NCBI GenBank assembly: GCA_013001935.1
Contig: JABDKZ010000314.1
Span: forward strand, 1 to 5,710
Source: Maribacter sp.
GTDB lineage: Bacteria > Bacteroidota > Bacteroidia > Flavobacteriales > Flavobacteriaceae
Direction: 5' to 3'
Length of the DNA: 5,710 nucleotides
The translations under genes and the position numbers were made by a program. The notes under the pieces are model-generated. The model saw only the letters and a list, made by a program, of their open reading frames with translations, ran no database searches and had not been told where the DNA came from. Shown here piece after piece: positions 1-5,236 of this stretch. Numbering within the stretch: the first letter of the stretch is position 1; each line of letters opens with the position of its first letter.

Positions 1-669
1 GTATTCTATTTCGACCCCACGAAAAAAGATACCCTTGAAATTCCATTTAGTATTGATTCCAACATGACCAAACACATTTTGGAAAAGGTACTCAAAAAGA
101 ACATTCATATCGCCAAAGCCTTTCCTAAGGGTGAACGTCAAACTTTATATGGAATGGCCTCTGATTCCATCATTAAACGAATGATGCAAGAAAGTGATAA
201 TTTCTTAGCGGAACAGCTTTTGATTGTCGCTTCCGCTACGCTTTCAGATACTTTGAATAGTTCCGCGGCCAGGGAATATGTACTTGATAAGTACCTGTCT
301 AATTTAAAACAACCTCCAAGATGGGTAGATGGCTCGGGATTATCCCGGTATAACCTATTCACACCGGAATCAATAGTACAGGTACTGAATACATTATATA
401 GCAATATTCCTAAAGAGAGATTATTTCTATTTTTCCCGGAAGGTGGACAGTCAGGTACCTTGGAAGACTGGTACCCAGGAGATCCAAATCCCTATATTTA
501 CGCCAAGACTGGGAGTTTGGGCAACAATCACAATCTTAGCGGATACCTAATCACTAAATCTGGTAAAACCTTGATTTTCAGCTTTATGAACAATCATTTT
601 ATGGAAAGTTCGTCGGAAATAAAAAAACGTATGCAAGGCATTTTTGAGCGTATTCGAGATACGTATTAG
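1..669 (+). CDS. dacB: D-alanyl-D-alanine carboxypeptidase/endopeptidase, PBP4 (DacB, peptidase S13) type, C-terminal part; 5' end outside window
   Basis: This is the C-terminal 222 residues of a penicillin-binding protein 4-like enzyme, which in the family trims the D-Ala-D-Ala end of peptidoglycan peptides or cuts cross-links in the periplasm. The frame is open from base 1, so the gene starts to the left; the ATG at 64 is internal. Two of the three active-site motifs of serine penicillin-binding enzymes are visible: SxN as SDN (193-201, in QESDNFLAEQLL) and KTG (505-513, in YAKTGSLG). The family-typical DGSGLSRYN block (328-354) lies between them. The SDN-to-KTG spacing of about 104 residues suits PBP4 rather than shorter carboxypeptidases. 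The SxxK nucleophile motif and signal peptide must lie upstream. The protein ends in a short charged tail and stops at 667-669, only 9 bases from the stop of the convergent Nudix gene, with no terminator visible between them. Confidence 0.93.
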   Translation, partial: VFYFDPTKKDTLEIPFSIDSNMTKHILEKVLKKNIHIAKAFPKGERQTLYGMASDSIIKRMMQESDNFLAEQLLIVASATLSDTLNSSAAREYVLDKYLSNLKQPPRWVDGSGLSRYNLFTPESIVQVLNTLYSNIPKERLFLFFPEGGQSGTLEDWYPGDPNPYIYAKTGSLGNNHNLSGYLITKSGKTLIFSFMNNHFMESSSEIKKRMQGIFERIRDTY

Positions 670-678
670 AATCTTCAA

Positions 679-1263
679 CTAAACCAATACATTATTAATT
701 TGGGCATATTGCAGTAGCATAATGGTCTTGGCATCTCTGATTGTTCCCGACTGGATCAATTCTAGAGCTTCATTAAAGTCAATTTCCAATACTTCGATAT
801 TCTCACTCTCATCCTCGGCACCACCACCCTCGCCTATTTTCATATCATCCGAATATTCCCCAATAAAAAAGTGCAGTATCTCAGTAACTGAGCCAGGTGA
901 CATATACGATTCAAATACTTTTTGTACGTTTTCAACCTGGTATCCTGTTTCTTCCTCTATTTCCTTTTTAATACAATCCTCAGGGTTATTACCATCCAAT
1001 AGACCAGCGCAAACTTCAATCATCATTCCGTTCGCATTGCCATTCACATATGTTGGCATTCTAAATTGTTTGGTGAGTATGACTTTACCTTTCTTGGTAT
1101 TATAGAGCAAAATGGCAGCCCCATTGCCACGATCGTAGGCCTCTCGTATTTGGGTCTCCCATGAGCCATCTTCCTTTTGGTATTCAAAGGTTATTTTATT
1201 GAGCGTATACCAATGATCAGATAATACCTCGGTCTTTATATTTTTTACGTTGCCCTTTTTCAA
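679..1263 (-). CDS. nudK: NudK-type Nudix hydrolase (GDP-mannose pyrophosphatase family), TTG start
   Basis: This 194-residue protein resembles E. coli NudK (191 residues) along its whole length. NudK hydrolyses GDP-mannose to GMP and mannose-1-phosphate in the cytoplasm. Recognisable blocks are [17 protein letters not shown] (residues 43-59), the Nudix box from AGLLDG (86-91) to KEIEEETGY (100-108), MSPGSVTE (121-128), and the GGGAEDE and IEVLE segments (147-160). The box carries the metal-binding glutamates E101, E104 and E105. Lys replaces the usual Arg before the first Glu, and the box start is non-canonical; as I recall both traits are shared with NudK. The start is TTG: an in-frame TAG lies four codons upstream, no ATG lies between, and AGGGA sits 6 bases before the TTG. 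It is the last gene of the minus-strand run, 20 bases after the AIM24-like gene. Substrate preference is inferred from similarity; ADP-ribose activity is the main alternative. Confidence 0.9.
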   Translation of the reverse strand: MKKGNVKNIKTEVLSDHWYTLNKITFEYQKEDGSWETQIREAYDRGNGAAILLYNTKKGKVILTKQFRMPTYVNGNANGMMIEVCAGLLDGNNPEDCIKKEIEEETGYQVENVQKVFESYMSPGSVTEILHFFIGEYSDDMKIGEGGGAEDESENIEVLEIDFNEALELIQSGTIRDAKTIMLLQYAQINNVLV

Positions 1264-1269
1264 TAGATT

Positions 1270-1274
1270 TCCCT
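1270..1274 (-). promoter_or_regulatory. Shine-Dalgarno-like AGGGA that sets the TTG start of nudK
   Basis: On the minus strand AGGGA lies 6 bases before the TTG at 1263-1261. The in-frame stop TAG (1275-1273) leaves only three codons between it and the TTG, none of them ATG. The site therefore supports the TTG as the true start. Purine-rich sites are generally weak in Bacteroidota, so this is supporting evidence rather than proof. Confidence 0.5.
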
Positions 1275-1283
1275 ATTTAAATT

Positions 1284-2087
1284 TTAAAACCGATTATCGC
1301 CACCCACTATGTCACCCAAAGTACCTAAGATGCTACCTTCGCCCTTATCCTTGCCTCCCCTGGGGATCGATGCCAGTACCCTTCCGGCCAATCTACTGAA
1401 TGGTAAGGATTGTATATAAACTGTACCTGGGCCTCGGAGTGTTGCAAAGAATAAACCTTCACCACCAAAAACGGTATTTTTAATGCCACCTACGAATTCA
1501 ATATCATAATCAACATCTTTGGTGAAACCTACAATACAACCAGTATCCACTTTAAGTACTTCGCCCGGGCCAAGGACTTTTTTCGCCAAAGTACCTCCTG
1601 CATGTACAAAGGCCATGCCATCACCTTCCAATTTTTGCATGATAAAACCTTCGCCTCCAAAAAGACCCCTACCTAAGCGTTTCGAGAATTCAATACCCAC
1701 CGAAACTCCTTTGGCAGCACATAGGAATGCGTCTTTCTGGCAAATGAATTTGCCTTCTTTTTCAGAAAGATCTATGGGCAATATCTTTCCAGGATATGGT
1801 GATGCAAAACTTACTCTTTTTTTTCCCTGGCCCGTATTTAGAAAAGCGGTCATAAAAAGGCTTTCCCCAGTAAGAACACGTTTGCCCGCAGAAAATATTT
1901 TACCCAGTACGCTATTGTCCTGATTGGATCCATCCCCGAAAATAGTATCCATTTTTATATTGGAATCCATCATCATGAAACTGCCAGCTTCGGCTACTAC
2001 GGCTTCCTGTGGATCTAGTTCTATTTCAACGTACTGCATTTCTTCCCCAAAAATCTCATAATCTATTTCATGATTTGTGCTACTCAT
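1284..2087 (-). CDS. AIM24 / TIGR00266 family protein
   Basis: This is a 267-residue protein of the AIM24 (TIGR00266) family. Family members form a compact double-stranded beta-helix fold and are common in bacteria; the yeast relative AIM24 is mitochondrial, and the bacterial function is not established. Diagnostic features are the N-terminal [19 protein letters not shown] stretch (residues 20-38) and two related glycine-rich blocks, LFGGEGF at 142-148 and VFGGEGL at 206-212, each followed by a G-x-G turn and a beta strand, as expected from an internally duplicated fold. There is no signal peptide or membrane segment, so it is probably cytoplasmic. The ATG start follows an A-rich leader without a clear Shine-Dalgarno site. 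It lies 11 bases after the CDF-like transporter gene and 20 bases before nudK, so it is probably the middle gene of one operon. Codon use does not stand out from its neighbours. Confidence 0.9.
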   Translation of the reverse strand: MSSTNHEIDYEIFGEEMQYVEIELDPQEAVVAEAGSFMMMDSNIKMDTIFGDGSNQDNSVLGKIFSAGKRVLTGESLFMTAFLNTGQGKKRVSFASPYPGKILPIDLSEKEGKFICQKDAFLCAAKGVSVGIEFSKRLGRGLFGGEGFIMQKLEGDGMAFVHAGGTLAKKVLGPGEVLKVDTGCIVGFTKDVDYDIEFVGGIKNTVFGGEGLFFATLRGPGTVYIQSLPFSRLAGRVLASIPRGGKDKGEGSILGTLGDIVGGDNRF

Positions 2088-2098
2088 TGTTTTGTTTT

Positions 2099-2893
2099 TT
2101 AAGTTCCTAATTTTAATATTCTCCTTGCTCCTTGAATTACCAAAATGAATACGATTGTTCCTATAATCAAGTCAGGTTTATTGGAGTTCAACCAATAGAC
2201 CAAAATTCCAGCCAATATGACCCCCAAGTTAATGATTACATCATTTGAAGTGAAAATCATACTGGCTTTCATATGCGCTTCTTCTTTACTTTTGGATTTC
2301 TGAAGCAGATACAGGCATATACCGTTGGCAATTAATGCGAAAATGGAAACCACAATCATTGTGGTAAAATCAGGCAATCTTTCCAGCCCGAAAAAACGTC
2401 TTAAAACCTCAACGAACCCTATTAGAGCCAACCCTATCTGAAAATAACCAGCAAACTTTGCTATTCTCTTCTTTCGATACAATGTACCACCAACTGCAAA
2501 TAGACTTAATCCATAAACAAATGAATCTGCAAGCATATCCAAACTATCTGCGACCAATCCCATAGATTTTGAAATCAGTCCTGTTGTGATTTCGATAATG
2601 AAAAAAATAAAATTTATCGCTAGGACAGTCCAAAGCAGCTTTTTTTGATTGGTCTTTTCAGCAAATTCTGTTTGGTCGGACTGTTCCGTACTAAGTCTTT
2701 TTCCCCCTAAATTCAATTCCAGTATTGACTGTTCTATTAATTTAATGTGTCCGCTGTGAAAAACAGTAAGCTTCCTATTGGGAATATCAAAGTCCATGCT
2801 TTTAATCCCGGAGATCCCATTCAATTTCATCCGAATCAAATTCTCTTCAGAAGGGCAGTCCATTTTCGCTATTTGAAATATGGTTTTGTTCAT
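2099..2893 (-). CDS. CDF-like cation transporter with N-terminal HMA-like domain
   Basis: This 264-residue inner-membrane protein resembles the cation diffusion facilitator family, which exports divalent metals by proton exchange. Residues 1-65 look like a heavy-metal-associated (ferredoxin-like) domain: [19 protein letters not shown] is placed like the GMxCxxC loop, but the second Cys is Glu (C13, E16). A linker precedes six probable membrane helices at about 86-108, 110-134, 143-167, 176-198, 214-236 and 242-261. Helix 2 carries an acidic cluster (D116, D119, D123 in [10 protein letters not shown]) where CDF proteins hold metal. Helix 5 has S216-N217-D218 in place of the usual HxxxD. The protein ends just after helix 6, so the usual cytoplasmic C-terminal domain is absent. 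It is the first gene of the minus-strand run, 11 bases before the AIM24-like gene. The metal is unknown, and the altered ligands make canonical zinc transport uncertain. Confidence 0.82.
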   Translation of the reverse strand: MNKTIFQIAKMDCPSEENLIRMKLNGISGIKSMDFDIPNRKLTVFHSGHIKLIEQSILELNLGGKRLSTEQSDQTEFAEKTNQKKLLWTVLAINFIFFIIEITTGLISKSMGLVADSLDMLADSFVYGLSLFAVGGTLYRKKRIAKFAGYFQIGLALIGFVEVLRRFFGLERLPDFTTMIVVSIFALIANGICLYLLQKSKSKEEAHMKASMIFTSNDVIINLGVILAGILVYWLNSNKPDLIIGTIVFILVIQGARRILKLGT

Positions 2894-2922
2894 TTGGATG
2901 GCAACCTACTAAAGATAATAAT

Positions 2923-2930
2923 CAAATTTA
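2923..2930 (-). promoter_or_regulatory. Candidate -7 promoter element TAAATTTG for the CDF-AIM24-nudK run
   Basis: On the minus strand TAAATTTG matches the Bacteroidota -7 consensus TAnnTTTG and lies 29 bases before the ATG of the CDF-like gene, a normal leader length. No TTG is present at the usual -33 distance. That region holds the ACACCAGGTGT palindrome instead, so the promoter may be weak or depend on a regulator. Confidence 0.45.
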
Positions 2931-2939
2931 GGATGTGAA

Positions 2940-2950
2940 ACACCAGGTGT
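2940..2950. promoter_or_regulatory. Perfect 11-bp palindrome ACACC-A-GGTGT, candidate operator
   Basis: Two 5-base arms flank a single central base, with an imperfect extension (TGA-A before, CAT after). It lies 9 bases upstream of the TAAATTTG element of the CDF-led operon, in the space where RNA polymerase or an activator would bind. A dimeric regulator is the simplest reading. No candidate regulator gene is adjacent, and a chance palindrome of this size cannot be excluded. Confidence 0.35.
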
Positions 2951-3179
2951 CATATAAACTATTTCCTGTGGGTTAATTGTATTACTCCTTAGTTTATAAT
3001 GGTTAGTTGCCAATACTATTCATTTGTTACATATATGACGGTGTCTTATTAGGTGGTCGTTACTAACAACCCAGGGCCAAAACCCATCGCCCTAGACTAT
3101 TGTAAGGCCTCGTGCCCCAGATTGACAATCTTCTTGATTCACTTTAAACACCCCTCACGAAACGTCCAACTTTTAGCCC

Positions 3180-3641
3180 TCAAGCTTTTAGTCGCAACGT
3201 CCATTCAAATTTAAAGGTAGATACCACTACCCCATCTTCATTTACGCCTACAGATTTCATCCAAATGGTCTGCCCTTCCCCTGTGGCAATTGTTTTGTCC
3301 AAAGCATCCTTTATTAAATGACCGTCCTCACAGGTAAAGGTAATTCTACCCGTAGCCTTTTTTGAAAAATTCGCTGTATTGTTGGCAACCAGCATCGATA
3401 TGTTTTTACCACTTTCCTTTATTTGGGCTATGACCATGGTCCCGGTACTGAACTCGGCAGCCATACCCTGAACGGCCCAAAACATAGACTTAAAAGGGTT
3501 CTGGTTAAACCATTTATGCTTCACCGTCACAATTGCTTTTTGCTTATCAATGTATTTTAAGCGTATGCCACACCACCAAGCAGATGGTAATTTAAAAAAG
3601 GTGAATGCATTTATTTTTCTAACGGAAGTCCCCATATTCAT
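3180..3641 (-). CDS. DUF4442 domain protein (hot-dog fold, PaaI-thioesterase-like)
   Basis: This 153-residue protein matches the DUF4442 family, which adopts the hot-dog fold of acyl-CoA thioesterases such as PaaI; no substrate is established. Nearly the whole protein is the domain. KLPSAWWCGIRLKYID (residues 17-32) leads into VTVKHKWFNQNPFKSMFWAV (38-57) and QGMAAEFSTG (58-67). The last part occupies the place of the long hot-dog helix, where thioesterases carry their catalytic acid; E63 is a candidate. I chose the ATG at 3641 because GAAGGA lies 7 bases before it. The frame is also open to a TTG at 3656, which would add five residues and bury that ribosome-binding site, and an ATG at 3635 is possible. 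The gene is single and divergent from the DUF4870 operon, sharing a 127-base upstream region. No signal peptide or membrane helix is seen, so it is probably cytoplasmic. Confidence 0.85.
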   Translation of the reverse strand: MNMGTSVRKINAFTFFKLPSAWWCGIRLKYIDKQKAIVTVKHKWFNQNPFKSMFWAVQGMAAEFSTGTMVIAQIKESGKNISMLVANNTANFSKKATGRITFTCEDGHLIKDALDKTIATGEGQTIWMKSVGVNEDGVVVSTFKFEWTLRLKA

Positions 3642-3648
3642 TATATAT

Positions 3649-3654
3649 TCCTTC
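3649..3654 (-). promoter_or_regulatory. Shine-Dalgarno GAAGGA that sets the ATG start of the DUF4442 gene
   Basis: On the minus strand GAAGGA ends 7 bases before the ATG at 3641-3639. It is the clearest ribosome-binding site in the window. It argues against the upstream in-frame TTG at 3656, which overlaps it. Confidence 0.55.
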
Positions 3655-3707
3655 AAAAATAGATAAAATTGTTGAGCTTTAAAGTGTTAATTTTATGTTA
3701 AATGTTA

Positions 3708-3728
3708 GTACTATGTCTTGCATAGTAC
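3708..3728. promoter_or_regulatory. Perfect inverted repeat GTACTATG-N5-CATAGTAC, candidate PadR operator
   Basis: Two exact 8-base arms flank TCTTG, whose TTG is the putative -33 element of the DUF4870 promoter. A dimer bound here would cover the -33 box. Known PadR operators are palindromes built on ATGT and ACAT with an 8-base centre; this site has TATG-N5-CATA, so it is related in style but not identical. It lies in the region shared with the divergent DUF4442 gene and could affect both directions. Recognition by the PadR at 4898-5236 is inference. Confidence 0.5.
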
Positions 3729-3749
3729 CTTCTTTTAGATATATATTTG
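3718..3749 (+). promoter_or_regulatory. Bacteroidota-type promoter, TTG-N21-TATATTTG, for the DUF4870 operon
   Basis: TTG at 3718-3720 and TATATTTG at 3742-3749 match the -33 (TTG) and -7 (TAnnTTTG) elements of Bacteroidota sigma factor promoters with a 21-base spacer. The -7 element ends 19 bases before the ATG at 3769, leaving a leader of roughly a dozen bases. It is the best promoter in the window, and the only clear one before the padR-pspC pair. Confidence 0.6.
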
Positions 3750-3768
3750 TATAAGAAAATAATAGGCC

Positions 3769-4251
3769 ATGACAGACACCTTATCAAAACATGAAAGAAA
3801 TCTATCCGCAATTATTCATGCGTCGACCTTTAGTAAGTTCTTTATTCCTTTTGGTAATTTCATAATTCCATTGGTATTATGGACCGCCAATAAGAAGGAA
3901 TATGAGTTTGTTGATTATAATGGTAAGCAAGCTTTGAACTTTCAAATAAGCATACTATTGTATTCAATCATCCTAGGTATTGTGAGCATTCCGTTCTTTC
4001 TTGGATTTATTCCAGAGATTTTAGACCACGGCCATTTTGGTTTGGATAATCTCAATAGCTATAACAATTTTAATATAGACTTTGATTTTGACGATATGCC
4101 CTTTGGATCTTGGATATTCCCATTAGGAATCGCGGGCTTATTACAAGCTGGGCTTTTTATAGTCAATGTGGTTTATACCATTTTGGCAACTATCAGAACC
4201 AGTGAAGGGCAGACTTTTAGCTATCCTATCACCATTAAATTCATTAAATAA
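3769..4251 (+). CDS. DUF4870 domain membrane protein
   Basis: This 160-residue integral membrane protein belongs to the DUF4870 family (Tic20-like topology); its biochemical role is unknown. The N-terminal part has the family pattern HASTFSKFFIPFGNFIIPLV (residues 17-36, first helix). The conserved amphipathic block VDYNGKQALNFQIS (48-61) follows, then a second helix (about 61-84) and a third (about 115-142). Between helices 2 and 3 is an acidic, aromatic and Asn-rich loop (85-112, including DFDFDD). There is no cleavable signal peptide. The ATG follows the TATATTTG promoter by 19 bases. The gene ends in TAATG, where the stop overlaps the start of the NTF2-like gene by one base, implying coupled translation. 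DUF4870 genes often lie near PadR and PspC genes in Bacteroidota, as here, which hints at a membrane-state function. Confidence 0.9.
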   Translation: MTDTLSKHERNLSAIIHASTFSKFFIPFGNFIIPLVLWTANKKEYEFVDYNGKQALNFQISILLYSIILGIVSIPFFLGFIPEILDHGHFGLDNLNSYNNFNIDFDFDDMPFGSWIFPLGIAGLLQAGLFIVNVVYTILATIRTSEGQTFSYPITIKFIK

Positions 4252-4706
4252 TGAAAATGATCAAAAACATTATGCTTTTTTCAGGGCTGGTATTGACCAT
4301 GAATCTATCTATGGCCCAAGTAGATTCAAATTCAGCCTTGTACCAAACCTTAAAAAAAATGGATAGTACTTATTTTACAGCTTACAATACTTGTGATATG
4401 AAGACCCAAGCTGAAATTATTGCCGAGGATGTGGAATTCTATCATGATCAAGGGGGGCTATCGACCTCAAAAAAAGAATTACTTGAAAGCATAGAAAAAA
4501 ATATATGCGGTAAGGTAACCCGTGAATTGATAGAGGGCAGTTTAGAGGTTCATGAAATAAAAGGATATGGTGCCGTGGCAATGGGACTCCATAAATTTTA
4601 TAACAATCAAGAACCCGATGCGATTTCTAAACCAAGCAAATTTATAGGCATATGGACACAGCAAAATGGTAATTGGCAGATGACCAGAATCATCAGCTTA
4701 CATTAA
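4251..4706 (+). CDS. Secreted NTF2-like (DUF4440/SnoaL-type) protein
   Basis: This 151-residue protein has a signal peptide and a single NTF2-like cone fold. Residues 1-22 have a Lys-rich start, a hydrophobic core (IMLFSGLVLTMNL) and a probable cut after LSMA, leaving Gln at the new N-terminus. The mature part follows the DUF4440 pattern: an opening helix LKKMDSTYFTAYNTCDMKTQAEIIAED with the family's D-x-x-Y/F-x-A-x-N type spacing, VEFYHDQGG (61-69), a helix with KKELLESIEKNICG, and the terminal beta strands ending in GIWTQQNGNWQMTRIISLH. Such proteins may be enzymes or binding modules; no catalytic set is clear, so substrate and activity are unknown. It probably acts in the periplasm. The start is the ATG in TAATG at the end of the DUF4870 gene; the Met at residue 3 is a less likely alternative. 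Confidence 0.87.
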   Translation: MKMIKNIMLFSGLVLTMNLSMAQVDSNSALYQTLKKMDSTYFTAYNTCDMKTQAEIIAEDVEFYHDQGGLSTSKKELLESIEKNICGKVTRELIEGSLEVHEIKGYGAVAMGLHKFYNNQEPDAISKPSKFIGIWTQQNGNWQMTRIISLH

Positions 4707-4715
4707 AAAAATAAA

Positions 4716-4748
4716 TGGGTATTCATCAAACCCACTAGCAATATGGGT
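4716..4748 (+). other. Symmetric TGGGT-N9-ACCCA-N9-TGGGT, alternative hairpins
   Basis: ACCCA at 4730-4734 can pair with TGGGT at 4716-4720 or with TGGGT at 4744-4748, each giving a 5-bp stem and a 9-base loop, so only one can form at a time. It begins 9 bases after the NTF2-like stop codon. No U-tract follows either stem, so it is not a standard terminator. It may be an mRNA switch, a protein-binding site or chance. Confidence 0.3.
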
Positions 4749-4771
4749 AGGAGTTTAGTCATCAATCAAGA

Positions 4772-4837
4772 ACTGTCCTGAATTTGTTTCAGAACATCTT
4801 AATCAAATGTCACGATTTGAAACAAGTCCAGGACAGT
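4772..4837. repeat. 66-base inverted pair of REP-like palindromic units
   Basis: The two 20-base arms (4772-4791 and 4818-4837) pair at 18 positions, with one G-T wobble and one A-C mismatch. Inside, ACAT (4794-4797) and ATGT (4807-4810) can form a second short stem. The left arm contains CTGAA-TTTGT-TTCAG (4778-4792), and the right arm read in reverse contains CTGGACTTGTTTCA. Both resemble the CTGAACTTGTTTCAG-type palindromes dispersed in many bacterial intergenic regions, so this looks like two head-to-head REP units (BIME-like). I see no clear target-site duplication or T-tract. It sits between the NTF2-like gene and padR. Confidence 0.6.
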
Positions 4838-4861
4838 AAAAATGCCGAAAAAAATTCGGCA
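4838..4861 (-). terminator. Terminator-like hairpin active only on the minus strand
   Basis: TGCCGAA (4843-4849) and TTCGGCA (4855-4861) form a perfect 7-bp stem with a 5-base loop. Read on the minus strand it is followed directly by five T (4842-4838), the form of an intrinsic terminator. On the plus strand no T-tract follows. All genes nearby are on the plus strand, so it could only stop antisense RNA coming from padR, or act as a plain hairpin in the padR leader. Confidence 0.35.
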
Positions 4862-4897
4862 ATTAGCGAACAGTTAAATTAATAGAATCATGAAATT

Positions 4898-5236
4898 ATG
4901 AATGTAGAAAACACAAAAGCACAAATGCGTAAGGGGGTTTTGGAATACTGCATACTTTCCATTCTCAATGGACAGGATAAATATGCTTCTGAAATTCTAA
5001 GCACTCTAAAAGACGCTAAGATGCTCGTAGTGGAAGGGACTATTTATCCTCTACTAACAAGGTTAAAGAATGCGGGCTTGCTCAACTATCGTTGGGAGGA
5101 GTCTACTTCAGGGCCTCCACGAAAGTATTATACGTTGACCGAAACCGGCAAATTATTCCTAAAGGAATTAGACAGCACTTGGGACGAATTAAGAATGGCC
5201 ACTAATGTGGTAACCAACAAAAAAAACAAAAAGTAA
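4898..5236 (+). CDS. PadR-family transcriptional regulator
   Basis: This 112-residue cytoplasmic DNA-binding protein is of the short PadR class (subfamily without a long C-terminal domain). The winged helix-turn-helix fills most of it. MRKGVLEYCILSIL (residues 10-23) is the first helix, YASEILSTL (29-37) the second, and VEGTIYPLLTRLKNAGLL (45-62) contains the recognition helix. The wing YRWEESTSGPPRKYYTLTETG (64-84) carries the PadR hallmark GPPRKYY. A C-terminal helix (85-103) should support dimer formation, and the tail is Lys-rich. PadR proteins usually repress and often control their own operon. The stop overlaps the start of the PspC gene (TAATG). No TAnnTTTG promoter is seen in the 191 bases upstream, so it is probably transcribed from the DUF4870 promoter. 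The start at 4898 follows no clear ribosome-binding site and overlaps the stop of a three-codon ATG frame (4890-4901). Confidence 0.93.
   Translation: MNVENTKAQMRKGVLEYCILSILNGQDKYASEILSTLKDAKMLVVEGTIYPLLTRLKNAGLLNYRWEESTSGPPRKYYTLTETGKLFLKELDSTWDELRMATNVVTNKKNKK

Larger units (their letters stand above)
2894..3179. other. Non-coding gap with several palindromes and a GC-richer block
   Basis: These 286 bases lie between the DUF4442 stop and the CDF-like start, both on the minus strand. The right-hand half (about 3053-3131) is visibly richer in G and C than its flanks. It holds an imperfect palindrome GGTCGTTACTAACAACC (3055-3071), a stem AGGGC/GCCCT with an 11-base loop (3073-3093) and a perfect palindrome AGATTGACAATCT (3119-3131). 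No T-tract follows these stems on either strand, so none is a clear intrinsic terminator for the DUF4442 gene. Minus-strand ORFs here are tiny. A plus-strand frame open from about 3053 to 3214 has no credible start or ribosome-binding site. It may be a decayed element or an unannotated structured RNA; I do not recognise it. Confidence 0.4.

Noticed and set aside
663..690. GTATT/AATAC stem between the convergent dacB and nudK genes as a terminator
   Set aside because: Five AT-rich pairs around an 18-base loop, with no T-tract at a suitable place, is too weak.
722..1105. 127-codon open frame on the plus strand
   Set aside because: It is antisense to the clear NudK gene; the Ser/Pro/Ile-rich translation matches no family I know.
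1519..1923. 134-codon open frame on the plus strand
   Set aside because: It lies fully antisense within the AIM24-like gene and has a low-complexity Pro/Ser/Phe composition typical of a shadow frame.
3053..3214. Plus-strand frame open for about 54 codons across the GC-richer block into the DUF4442 3' end
   Set aside because: It has only a GTG as start, no ribosome-binding site, no recognisable motif, and overlaps DUF4442 antisense.
3654..3661. TATTTTTG on the minus strand as a -7 promoter element for the DUF4442 gene
   Set aside because: It fits TAnnTTTG, but transcription would start inside or after the GAAGGA ribosome-binding site, leaving almost no leader, and no TTG lies at the -33 distance.
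4166..4366. 66-codon plus-strand frame spanning the DUF4870/NTF2-like junction
   Set aside because: It is out of frame with two convincing genes that join by TAATG, and has no ribosome-binding site or domain.
4772..4837. The long inverted repeat as an insertion sequence, MITE or intrinsic terminator
   Set aside because: There is no target-site duplication, transposase or T-tract after the stem; the REP-like core sequences fit better.
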